DNA of 64,000 bases, from assembly GCF_003369915.1 (NCBI RefSeq), contig NW_022881603.1:21883515-21947514 (forward strand), in the 5' to 3' direction. Source of the DNA: Drosophila miranda (taxonomy: Eukaryota > Arthropoda > Insecta > Diptera > Drosophilidae). Positions within the stretch are counted from its first letter, which is position 1, and every line of letters begins with the position of its first letter. Made by a program: the position numbers and the translations under genes. Shown here piece by piece: positions 34,590-45,332 of the stretch. The notes under the pieces are model-generated. The model did no database searches and was not told the origin of the DNA. It worked only from the letters and a program-made list of their open reading frames with translations.

Positions 34590-35640
34590 TATTTATTCCT
34601 GTGGCGGCGTCTCTTGCGAGAAAAGCTGCTCGTGTGCCTAGCAAGCGGGCCTCTGTATTCGCCAGAGCCACCGCCTCCTCCTTCGACTAAGCCTAAATCC
34701 TACGCCTAAGCCTCCGCCTGCGCCTGCGCCTACTGTTCGATAAGTTGTATTATGTAGTTGCTAACTAAAGATTGTGTTACACATGTTTAAAATAGCCTGT
34801 AAGTATTTATTGAACTCACTTAACTACGAAAGCCCGATCCTGAAGATAAACCCAAGCATTAAAGTTCATTCCACGTGTGTTTACTGTCGACCCGATCTCC
34901 AAGTCAGAGACGCGGTGTAGCGCCAGCTTCCGCCTCGACTGCTTCCAGCGACTGCAGCGCGATTACCATGCGGCTTACTAGTGTTTTGTGCTTCCGATTT
35001 GCTCGCTCCCTCGCTCTGGCATTGCAATGGCCCGCAATCAAAGTGCAATTAATCTAGCAGCCGCCCCAGACGGGCACGGGCCTAACGGTAGTCTGTATTA
35101 TTGCATATTGTTCGTTTTCTAAAGTTTATTTTTAGTTTTGCAATGTCAGCGCGATCGCTGTGTGTGGGTTGGGGTTGGGCGCCTGTGTTCCCCTGTTAAT
35201 AGATTTTCAGCGTTCTGCTGTAGCTGTGAAAATTGATCAACTGCCGTTAGATGATTGCCATAGATATACATAAATATATGTATTTACCAGTCGCATACTA
35301 TTATATCGGTTGTTCCATCATAATGATTCGTTCTAAGGCCAAGGTTGTCAGCACAAAATCACGCCAAAAAGTCGCGACTAGCGCGCGACAATTGAGGTCA
35401 TGTGGATGATGATGATGATGCCGCTCGGTGCTGGCGTGACCATATCGACACAATGAACAGCACTCAATTTATGGCTAATGATTCACGGGAGCTGCTATTC
35501 CCAGAGGAAGTCGGAAAGGTGAAATGCAAGTTTCGCAAATGAGACAGGGCTCGGCATCGCTCATACGCCCAAAAACATTTCAAATATGTCTGAATGACTA
35601 ACAATCGGTCAAGATCTTAAATTCTTGATAAGTAATAAAA
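34590..35640. other. Sin1 3' flank and intergenic DNA
   Basis: It contains the probable Sin1 3' UTR with a CCTCCGCCTGCGCCTGCGCCT run near 34705-34732, then A/T-rich single-copy sequence and a GATGATGATGAT run at about 35406-35420. No further gene was seen before DINE-1 copy E. Confidence 0.4.
34858..34863 (+). terminator. Candidate poly(A) signal ATTAAA of Sin1
   Basis: ATTAAA lies about 270 bp after the Sin1 stop codon. It is the first canonical-variant signal noticed in the 3' flank. Confidence 0.35.
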
Positions 35641-36056
35641 ACGAGGGGGAACGTTGTGAGTTGCTGCGGACACCGCGGCAGACGCCGCTAATCTTAAACG
35701 ACACGACAAAGAGTGCGTGCGAGAGAGACAGAAAATCAGTTTGAGCGTGACGTCGGGTGCTGCGTAGCCACTGCAAATTGATTTCTTGCTTTTGGCTACG
35801 AAAATTATCCGATCTGATCCAGATTCAGCAATCTGATAGATATGGTCGTTATCTATGATTCAACGTTTTTAGTTTTCTCGAATCTGCAATATTGTGGATG
35901 CAACAGATTTTCGTCCTTTGTGGGGGCGGAAGGGGGTGGGGCGAAATTCTGAGATATACGTTTTATAGTGAGATCTAACAGAAGTGTGGATACCAAATTT
36001 GTTTACTCTAGCCTTAATAGTCTCTGAGATTTGTGGATGCCCCAGATTTTCGTCGT

Positions 36057-36091
<35 letters not shown>

Positions 36092-36760
36092 CGGAAGGGG
36101 GAGTGCCGAAATTTGGACACGAAACGGTCAAGGTCCGATATCACAGGAGTGTGGATACCAAATTTGGTTGCTCTGGCTCTTATAGGTTCTGCGATCCTTG
36201 AACTCATATTTTGCAATTGGCAAAACCGACCATGAAATCTGTGTGTTAGAAAGAAACAGAGCGAGAAAGAATGAAATTGTTTTCTTGATTCTGGCTATAA
36301 TAATTATACGATCTGATTGAGATTTAACGATCTAGAACATATAGTCATCCTCTACGATTCTGCGTTTTTGGTTTTATCGTATCTTTAAAAATGTGGATGC
36401 CACAGATTTTCGTCCTTTGTGGGGGCGGAAGTGGGCGTGGCGAAGTTTTGAAATATTTTTGTAGTAGTGACTTATCACAGAAGTCTGGATCCAAAACATC
36501 GTTGCTCTAGCTCTTATAGTCTTTGAGCACTAGGCGCTGAAGGGGACGGACAGACGGACGGACAGACGGACGGACAGACGGACGGACGGACGGACGGACA
36601 GACGGACAGAAAGACAGGGCTCAATCGACTCGGCTATTGATGCTGATCAAGAATATATATACTTTATGGGGTCGGAAACGATTCCTTCTGGACGTTACAC
36701 ACATCCACTTTTACCACAAATCTAATATACCCCAATACTCATTTTGAGTATCGGGTATAA
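35641..36760 (-). mobile_element. DINE-1/INE-1-like Helitron, copy E, with poly-G tract
   Basis: Same orientation as copies A and D. It lacks the roughly 45-bp block that holds the left TTATACCCGATAC motif (CACCGC runs directly into GGCAGACGCC near 35677), so one partner of the subterminal inverted repeat is gone. The normal GCGGGGGCGG segment is replaced by a long G run at 36059-36091. The GACGGACA array spans about 36544-36612. Confidence 0.9.
36059..36091 (+). repeat. 33-base poly-G homopolymer
   Basis: An uninterrupted run of G sits where sister elements have a G-run of about five. It can form G-quadruplexes and is prone both to slippage and to sequencing error. Confidence 0.9.
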
Positions 36761-37688
36761 AAAACGACTATTCCCAGGCCACATACAATGCCTGTAGTGT
36801 CTTGTCCAGGCTCCACTTCTCCAGTTCTCCAGTTGGAGTCAAATGATTTATGTCTATCGCGCACAGCCTTGGCTGAAACTCAGGCCCATTCTTTCCACAG
36901 ACAAATTTGAATATCTCATGCGATTTTTCAAATACATGTCGCGAGTTCAATGATACCACACCCCTCTCACACTTCCACATTGAATTTATTGTCGGCAAGT
37001 GCGTTGAGTGCGACAAATTGCCTTCAGACTGCGGCTTTTCTTGGTTCTCAGTTTGGGCTTTCAGAACATTTCACGCAATGAAGCATAATCGCCAGCTCAT
37101 TTGCCTAATGGCATGCAACAGACCCAGACACGACTTGTTCCGTTCGGTCTGTGTGTGGTTACAAGGATGCAACGGCCACTGCACTACAACTGCGACTTCA
37201 GCTAATTGAAAGTCAATAAGTGCACAATGTATAGGCGGCAGCAACCTTGACATTGAAACCGAATGACAAACGTTGGCGAAAAGTTCACTCGATATGAAAG
37301 TTGCCAGGCATTTTCCAGGTGCAGGGGGCCATGCTGAGGTGGGCGGGGCCAGAGACCGACGCTACAGCGAAATGTGAAAAAAGTGAGCGGACCTCGTTGT
37401 CAATTATCAATTGCATAAAATAATAGGCCTAAGCGCATAATTTAATGTCGCGTTGTTTGTTTGCCATATTCTGAAGGCCACCGCCGCTGTACATATGCTG
37501 TACGATATTCATATTCATATAGATATATTCAGTAAAATATATGCAGATTAATCACGATGCAGCTAGAAGAAATCGCTGGACAGAGGCAGCCACAAACTGA
37601 GTCACGCAACCGGAGCCTGATCCAGAGCCAGACCCAGGGCATTGGCATTACTTTGATTATCGTACTCAAAAATAACCATACTCCTAAC
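36761..37688. other. Intergenic DNA left of the long-LTR element
   Basis: No gene recognised. An 66-codon open frame from ATG 37557 runs into the retroelement LTR and has no domain. Sequence ends at CTAAC, the base before the LTR TG. Confidence 0.4.
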
Positions 37689-39277
37689 TGTAGTGTCCAA
37701 CTATTCGAAAATCAAAAGAAAAAGGAAAAGGTCGAACAAGTTAGGTACACTTTCTAGAAAGATACTTTTCATACCGCCCTCGCTAGCATAGCTCGAAGAA
37801 ATTGTTGGAATGCAGGAGATCCAGAAGATCATCCGATTGCACAGTTATGTTAAAGCTTAAAGCTCAACTTGGGTATGCAATAGGTACAGGCGAATAGACT
37901 TTATTCATGTGAAATCATTCCCCTGCATTGTTTCACTTACGGCACACGTATACATATATAGATTTTCGTGATAGCAATCGCAGAGTGAATGGTGAAGACA
38001 CGTGGAGTTACATAACTTCCAATTTTTCGCTATTATCCAATCATCCACTGTTTATTTGGATTAATAAACCCGAAGAGTGGCGTTAGCTGAACTACCCGAG
38101 GGAAAAGTGCAAATAAAGTGAAATTCTTGAAAGAAGCAAAGGGATAGGAGTACTGGAAAATCTTAATACAGCCAAGCTGGCCAACCAATCTACGGTATCA
38201 ACTACTAAAACAACAAAGCTGACCGTTTGGGAGTTAGTGCAGTGCACATCCACGGCGGCAAAGTGAAGGCTGAACCGTTGACGTTGGGCTAGCTCAATAT
38301 CGGAAATCATTTACGGCTCGTGAAAGACCAACCACCATACACCACTGCTGGATGTCCGAACTTCAGTTTGAACCTGCCGATCTCAAAAAGCCGGAGGACA
38401 TAATCGTCACCAACCTACGAAAATTTACAAAGGATTGAGTAATGAGGCTAGCCTAAACCACATTGCCTCAGAACCACTCTTGCTGTCAGCAGATTTTTGT
38501 TTTATTTTGATTCCCGTGTTTCTCAAGTTAAATTTCAAGTGCAAGTTCCCGTTTGCCTTTATCATTATCACATAAAAATCTATACGCTGCTGCTCTAAGA
38601 ACCAGATGTTTAGATCCACATATTCATATCTCGTTTATCATTGTGTTGATTAATGTAGTAACTAAATAGCTTCCTCCAATGAGTAAATTTGTAAAGTAAC
38701 TGAAGATTTTGAAAACTGAGCAATATGAGTTTGGGATAATGTGTTTCTCTTCATATATATATATACATTTATACTGACCAACCTCTAAATTACACAGCGA
38801 ATACAAATGAATCCGTCAAAGTCATCTTGGGCCCAACGATACACCGATGAGTTTAACCAATTACTGTGAGTACCACTAGTGGCTGAAACCACAATGCCTA
38901 TATCCCAATGCAGGCGTAAGTTTGTTGAAGTAGATATATATATACTGATTTGAAAGAATATTTCCCCCCTCAAATGCTCAAATAATTAAGTTTTTTTTTG
39001 CTGATCCAAGAAGAAGGAAGTTTGTATATTTTTGTTTATTTGTAAATGTAAGGTATCGGATTATATCTGTAATTTATGTAAAAAATATCAATACAATCTC
39101 TTATGGTTAGGGACATTTAACATAAAAAAATAAAATGAATTGGTAATCATGAATATGTCTGCCAAAACTAAATATTGTCTCCGTCCGTCAAGTACTTATG
39201 CTTATCTCCCTCAAAATGCACTAGAAGATGTTGAATCTTTGAAATGGGACAACGCCCGAATGTAAACGCGTTTGTCA
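37689..39277 (+). repeat. 5' LTR of gypsy-3 (about 1.59 kb)
   Basis: It starts TGTAGTG and ends TTTGTCA directly before a TGG triplet that would open the primer site. It contains AATAAAG near 38111 and AATAAAA near 39128. Confidence 0.8.
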
Positions 39278-40418
39278 TGGTTGGGTGGGTAAAGACTAGG
39301 GACATACATCACCGCTGTTCCCTCCATCAGACAGAAGACGAAAATTTATCGGGAAAATCGCCAGACGACATAGTAAAATACATACAAAACGCCTTAAGCG
39401 TTCAACAAGAAAATATGATAGATGACATGGTTGATATTTTGAATAAAAACATCGAAGAGACAATTCAGAGACAACTGGCTACACTCAATCTAAACATCGC
39501 CACACAAGCAGTGGGAAATGTGGAGACTGGGAATAGGAAGTCCGGCGTCCGTGCTTCGTTAGCAGGAAACATCTCAAGTCACAGTAGTAGTAGAAGTAGG
39601 ACAAATGCACAGTTAGCACCTGCAAAGGCAGCTAACATAATTCAAAATTGGCGGATAAAGTTTGACGGATCGAAGAATGGTATGAGGATGGAAGATTTTA
39701 TATATCGAATACGCTCTTTAACTGAACAGAACTTAAGTAATGATTATCAGGTACTTTGTGATCACCTGTATCTCTTGTTCGCTAATAAGGCCAGTGATTG
39801 GTTTTGGAAATTCCACCGTAACCATACCAATTTTTCTTGGGAAACCTTTTGTTTTGAATTGACATATGGGAAAAGATAAGGAAATGCAGACAAGGCGAAA
39901 ATGAAGTTTTTGATGATTATCAGTGCGCAATAGAGGATTTAGCAGATAGACTTCAACAAGGCATGTCCGAAAGTCAATTAGTCGAGTTGCTGATTAGGAA
40001 TGGTAAACCAAGTTTGCACCATGAGCTACTTCATTTAAGAATATCAAATAGGTCACAATTACGTGTCGAAGTGCGAAAACATGAACAATTCTACAATGAC
40101 ATAAAAGCTTGTAAGCCACGAACTTTGCGTTCCTATATTAACGAGCTAACTGACGCGTACGAGAAACAAACTCAGGTAGAATCGAATGCGCCAGATCCAG
40201 AAGTCCTCGCGATTCAACGGAAGCCATCAAACCTAACCTGTTGGAACTGTGAAAAACCTGGTCATCGATTTGATGATTGTCTAGAGCAGCGCTCTATATT
40301 TTGTTATGGTTGTGGCGCTAAGGAAACGTTCAGGCCGAAATGTCCCAGATGTAATCCAGCGGGAAACCGACCGGCGGGTGTGTCGATCGACAAAACCTGG
40401 ACGCACCCGAAACTGTGA
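39244..40418 (+). pseudogene. gypsy-3 gag with one frameshift
   Basis: The first frame opens at ATG 39244, inside the repeated segment, and runs to a stop at 39879. Similarity then continues in another frame through a helical capsid-like part to zinc knuckles CWNCEKPGHRFDDC and CYGCGAKETFRPKC (about 40241-40350), with a stop at 40418. The shift lies at the GGGAAAAGATAAGG stretch near 39868-39880, a typical slippage site. The break separates the N-terminal and nucleocapsid halves. The end overlaps the start of pol by 4 bases. Confidence 0.8.
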
Positions 40419-43400
40419 AGACTCCTAGTATACCCGTAAAATTGTCAAATGAAACAAAGGCAAAAACTAGTTTAGAAAATAAGTTAGAAGAAGCCAAACC
40501 CCATTTCTCTACTATTCCATTACATGTAAGGATAGGTAATTACAATAAGCTTCGCGATAAATTGTTTGGCGAGACTATAAATTCCAAAATCCATCAGACC
40601 CAAAGAAGGTCGACGAAACGATTAAGACAGTATTGGAAATCGATTCGCTCTGACAGAAAAAAACTGGTAGCCGCGATTTTTAGTAAAACTGATAACAGAC
40701 TGTACACAGAAGTATGCATTGAAGGGAATAAGTACACTGCGCTCCTAGACTCTGGGGCAACCCTGAGTTGTGTCGGAGGCAAGGCAGCACTGGAGTTCCT
40801 AGCGTTAGGAAAAACCAAAAAGTGCTCCGGCAACATACGAACTGCTAATGGAACGCTAAGTAAGGTTGTTGGCAAATTACAAACTCAAATTACTTATCGA
40901 AAGAAAACAGCATGGTTAGATCTTTTTATTATCCCAGGTCTCAAACAAGATATTTATCTCGGGATAGACTTTTGGCATCAGTTTGGATTAACAGATAGCA
41001 TCAGCAACGCGCAGATTTCCGAGCTAGACGTGGGTGGAGAGACTCATGACCAAGAACTCCCCAAGTGGCATCTTTTGTCAAATGAACAACAAAGTCGCCT
41101 AAAGGCCGTTGTAGAAGTTTTTCCATCATTTGCCAAACCAGGTTTAGGCAGAACAAATTTGATAACGCATAAAATAGAAGTCGGATCCGCAACACCCATC
41201 AAGCAAAGACATTGGCCAGTGTCACCAGCAATAGAGAAACTGATGTTTGCCGAAGTCGATCATATGTTAGCCCTAGACGTAATTGAAGAGTCTTCAAGTC
41301 CATGGAGCAGTAATTGCGTGTTGGTGCGGAAAGGGGAAAAGAACAGGCTTTGCTTAGATTCGCGTGAGGTAAATAAGGTCACTATAAAGGATGCTTATCC
41401 GTTACCTCATATAGACGGTATTTTGAGTCGATTGCCGCAAGCTAGGTTCATAACAGGCCTAGATATGAAGCACGCCTTTTGGCAGATATCACTCGACGAA
41501 AAGTCACGGCAATGTACGGCCTTCACAGTGCCAAACAGGCCACTATATCAATATAAAACAATGCCGTTCGGGCTCTGCAATGCTGCGCAAACTCTCTGTC
41601 GACTAATGGACCAGGTTATACCGGCCCATCTAAGAAAATGCGTCTTTGTATATTTAGATGACTTACTTGTGCTGTCAGAGGATTTCGAGTCGCATTTGGT
41701 CACGCTTCAGGAAATTTCGGTTTGCCTAAAAAAGGCTAATCTGACCATTAATATTGAGAAGTCCAAGTTTTGTATGCGCGAAATAAAGTATTTGGGATTC
41801 ATCATTCGAGAAGGACAAATTCTGACTGATCCAGGGAAAATAAAGGCCGTCAATGAGTTTCCTGTTCCTACATCTATAAAACAGTTGCGTCGGTTCCTAG
41901 GATTGTCTGGTTGGTATCGGCGATTTGTCGAAAATTATGCCACCATAAGCTTTCCACTGACGGAATTGTTAAAGAACAAAAAGTCTATAATTTGGAATGA
42001 TGATGCCGAAAAAGCTTTCAATCTTCTAAAATTGCGCTTAACATCAGCTCCGATTTTAATTACCACAGACTTCACAAGCCAATTTATCTTACTGTGTGAT
42101 GCAAGTACCTACGGGATAGGTTGTGTCCTGGCGCAAGAGCGTGAGGGTGTGGAACTCCCAATCGCGTATATGTCGGAAAAATTATCGAAAGCCCAACGGA
42201 ACTACACCGTTAGCGAACTGGAATGCTTAGCCGTTATCAAGGGTATAAAAAAATTTCGTGCATAAATAGAAGGTCAAGATTTTGTGGTAGTAACGGATCA
42301 TGCGTCTTTAAAATGGTTGATGAAGCAGAAAGATCTTTCTGGAAGACTAGCGAGGTGGTCGATGAAATTACAATCATTCAATTTTTCTATTACACATAGG
42401 CGAGGGTCAGAAAACGTTGTTGCTGACGCCCTGTCTCGACGTAACCAACCTGCTATAGAAGAATTCGTTGCCAGTAGTCCCATGATTGATTTACAGTCAA
42501 GTCACTTTAAGTCGCCGGAATATCTTAGAGTGATTCAACGAATACAAGAGAATCAGTCAAAACTGCTTGACTTAAAAGTTATTTGTGGATATGGTTATAA
42601 AAGAACCGAGTTCAATAGAGATAATGACGGACACGAGGAATCCTGGAAACTTTGGGTACCCTCCGCGATGATACCCGAAGTATTGCAACAAGCACATGAT
42701 GCGCCAAGCTCTGCACATTGCGGTATGGCTAAGACGGTAGAAAAACTCAAAAGGTATTTCTTCTGGCCCCGAATGGTAAGCCAAATTCGAGAGTACATCT
42801 CAGAATGCCATATTTGTCGATCTACTAAGAGTCCGAACAAAATGTTAAAACCTCCGATGGGCCGACCATTAACATCAGACCGCCCCTTTCAATGCTTGTA
42901 TATGGATCTACTAGGTCCGTACCCCCGTACTAAAAATGGAAACATTGGGTTGTTTATAGTAGTAGACCATAACACGAAATTCCATTTTCTTAGCCCTCTA
43001 AAGAAGTTCACGGCGCCAAAAATGTGTGAATACCTGGAAAGCTCCATATTCTACACCCTTGGAGTGCCGGAAGTTGTTCTAACGGATAATGGTTCGCAGA
43101 TCAAATCTAGTTTTTTCGAAGCTTTTCTTACAAGTTTTGGCATTACACATCGGTGTACGGCTATATATTCTCCTCAGGCCAATGCTAGTGAACGATTAAA
43201 CAGATCGGTTCTGGCAGCCATCCGCGCTTATATTGGAAGTGACCATTTCAATTGGGACGCTAATTTGAACGCTATCAATGGTGCACTTATAGCAGCGGTG
43301 CATCGAAGTACTGGTTATTCACCTTATTTCCTTGTTTTTGGTCAGAACATGATTCTGAACGGAGAAGATTATACCCTATTGCGAAACATGGATCTGCTAA

Positions 43401-43625
43401 GCAACGACGTCCGATTAGAACACTCCGATCTGTTACAACTGGCAAGACAAGACGCTAAGAAAAACAAAGAAATCACATGAGCTTAACGCGAAGAAGTTAG
43501 CTCCGGTTTTCATTTCTGCAAAGGTTCTCAAAAAAAGAAGCCCCTATTATTATGAGTTGGTGAACCCAGCAGGGAAAAAGATTGGAGTTTTCCATCTCAA
43601 AGATATTCAGGTGAAGAATAAATAA
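40415..43625 (+). pseudogene. gypsy-3 pol with one nonsense codon and one frameshift
   Basis: Domains in order are protease with LLDSGATLSCVGG (about 40742), RT with YLDD (about 41650), RNase H with CDASTYGIG (about 42098), and integrase with its HHCC zinc region (about 42717-42820), MDLLGPYPR and LTDNGSQIKS (about 43079). An in-frame TAA at 42263-42265 falls inside RNase H. Near 43476 the frame changes, and the last 50 or so codons, with SPYYYELVNPAGKK, run to a stop at 43625. A product would thus lack integrase. The low LTR divergence makes these recent losses, or in part sequence errors. Confidence 0.82.
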
Positions 43626-43681
43626 CAGCATTTTTTTCAGATAATGTACCTTCGAGCAGGTCTTGTTTCATTATCTGTGGT

Positions 43682-45267
43682 TGTAGTGTCCAACTATTCG
43701 AAAATCAAAAGAAAAAGGAAAAGGTCGAACAAGTTAGGTACACTTTCTAGAAAGATACTTTTCATACCGCCATCGCTAGCATAGCTCGAAGAAATTGGTG
43801 GAATGCAGGAGATCCAGAAGATCATCCGATTGCACAGTTATGTTAAAGCTTAAAGCTCAACTTGGGAATGCAATAGGTACAGGCGAATAGACTTTATTCA
43901 TGTGAAATCATTCCCCTGCATAGTTTCACTTACGGCACACGTATATATAGATTTTCGTGATAGCAATCGCAGAGTGAATGGTGAAGACACGTGGAGTTAC
44001 ATAACTTCCAATTTTTCGCTATTATCCAATCATCCACTGTTTATTTGGATTAATAAACCCGAAGAGTGGCGTTAGCTGAACTACCCGAGGGAAAAGTGCA
44101 AATAAAGTGAAATTCTTGAAAGAAGCAAAGGGATAGGAGTACTGGAAAATCTTAATACAGCCAAGCTGGCCAACCAATCTACGGTATCAACTACTAAAAC
44201 AACAAAGCTGACCGTTTGGGAGTTAGTGCAGTGCACATCCACGGCGGCAAAGTGAAGGCTGAACCGTTGACGTTGGGCTAGCTCAATATCGGAAATCATT
44301 TACGGCTCGTGAAAGACCAACCACCATACACCACTGCTGGATGTCCGAACTTCAGTTTGAACCTGCCGATCTCAAAAAGCCGGAGGACATAATCGTCACC
44401 AACCTACGAAAATTTACAAAGGATTGAGTAATGAGGCTAGCCTAAACCACATTGCCTCAGAACCACTCTTGCTGTCAGCAGATTTTTGTTTTATTTTGAT
44501 TCCCGTGTTTCTCAAGTTAAATTTCAGGTGCAAGTTCCCGTTTGCCTTTATCATTATCACATAAAAATCTATACGCTGCTGCTCTAAGAACCAGATGTTT
44601 AGATCCACATATTCATATCTCGTTTATCATTGTGTTGATTAATGTAGTAACTAAATAGCTTCCTCCAATGAGTAAATTTGTAAAGTAACTGAAGATTTTG
44701 AAAACTGAGCAATATGAGTTTGGGATAATGTGTTTCTCTTCATATATATATATACATTTATACTGACCAACCTCTAAATTACACAGCGAATACAAATGAA
44801 TCCGTCAAAGTCATCTTGGGCCCAACGATACACCGATGAGTTTAACTAATTACTGTGAGTACCACTAGTGGCTGAAACCACAATGCCTATACACCAATGC
44901 AGGCGTAAGTTTGTTGAAGTAGATATATATATACTGATTTGAAAGAATATTTCTCCCCTCAAATGCTCAAATAATTAAGTTTTTTTTTTGCTGATCCAAG
45001 AAGAAGGAAGTTTGTATATTTTTGTTTATTTGTAAATGTAAGGTATCGGATTATATCTGTAATTTATGTAAAAAATATCAATACAATCTCTTATGGTTAG
45101 GGACATTTAACATAAAAAAATAAAATGAATTGGTAATCATGAATATGTCTGCCTAAACTAAATATTGTCTCCGTCCGTCAAGTACTTATGCTTATCTCCC
45201 TCAAAATGCACTAGAAGATGTTGAATCTTTGAAATGGGACAACGCCCGAATGTAAACGCGTTTGTCA
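43682..45267 (+). repeat. 3' LTR of gypsy-3, followed by 65 bp of leader sequence
   Basis: Direct repeat of 37689-39277. Similarity to the 5' copy does not stop at the LTR end but goes on to 45332, including the TGGTTGGG primer-site region, which a normal 3' LTR would not have. Confidence 0.8.
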
Positions 45268-45332
45268 TGGTTGGGGGGGGAAAGACTAGGGACATACATC
45301 ACCGCTGTTCCCTCCATCAGACAGAAGACGAA

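Larger units (their letters stand above)
37689..45332 (+). mobile_element. Long-LTR Ty3/gypsy element, Osvaldo/Ulysses-like (gypsy-3)
   Basis: Direct repeats of about 1.65 kb (37689-39342 and 43682-45332) flank a 4.3-kb internal region with gag and pol. The repeats begin TGTAGTGTCC. A canonical LTR end (GTCA) followed at once by TGG occurs at 39277/39278, so the LTR proper is about 1589 bp and the last 65 shared bases are leader with the primer site. The very long LTR, the pol order PR-RT-RH-IN and a YLDD RT resemble Osvaldo and Ulysses, which is tentative. The two LTRs differ at roughly a dozen positions by eye. No matching target duplication was found. Confidence 0.85.

Noticed and set aside
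39244..39879. Possible cellular gene with an N-terminus inside the repeated segment
   Set aside because: The reading continues into zinc knuckles and pol of the gypsy element; it is gag, and its start overlaps the end of the long repeat.
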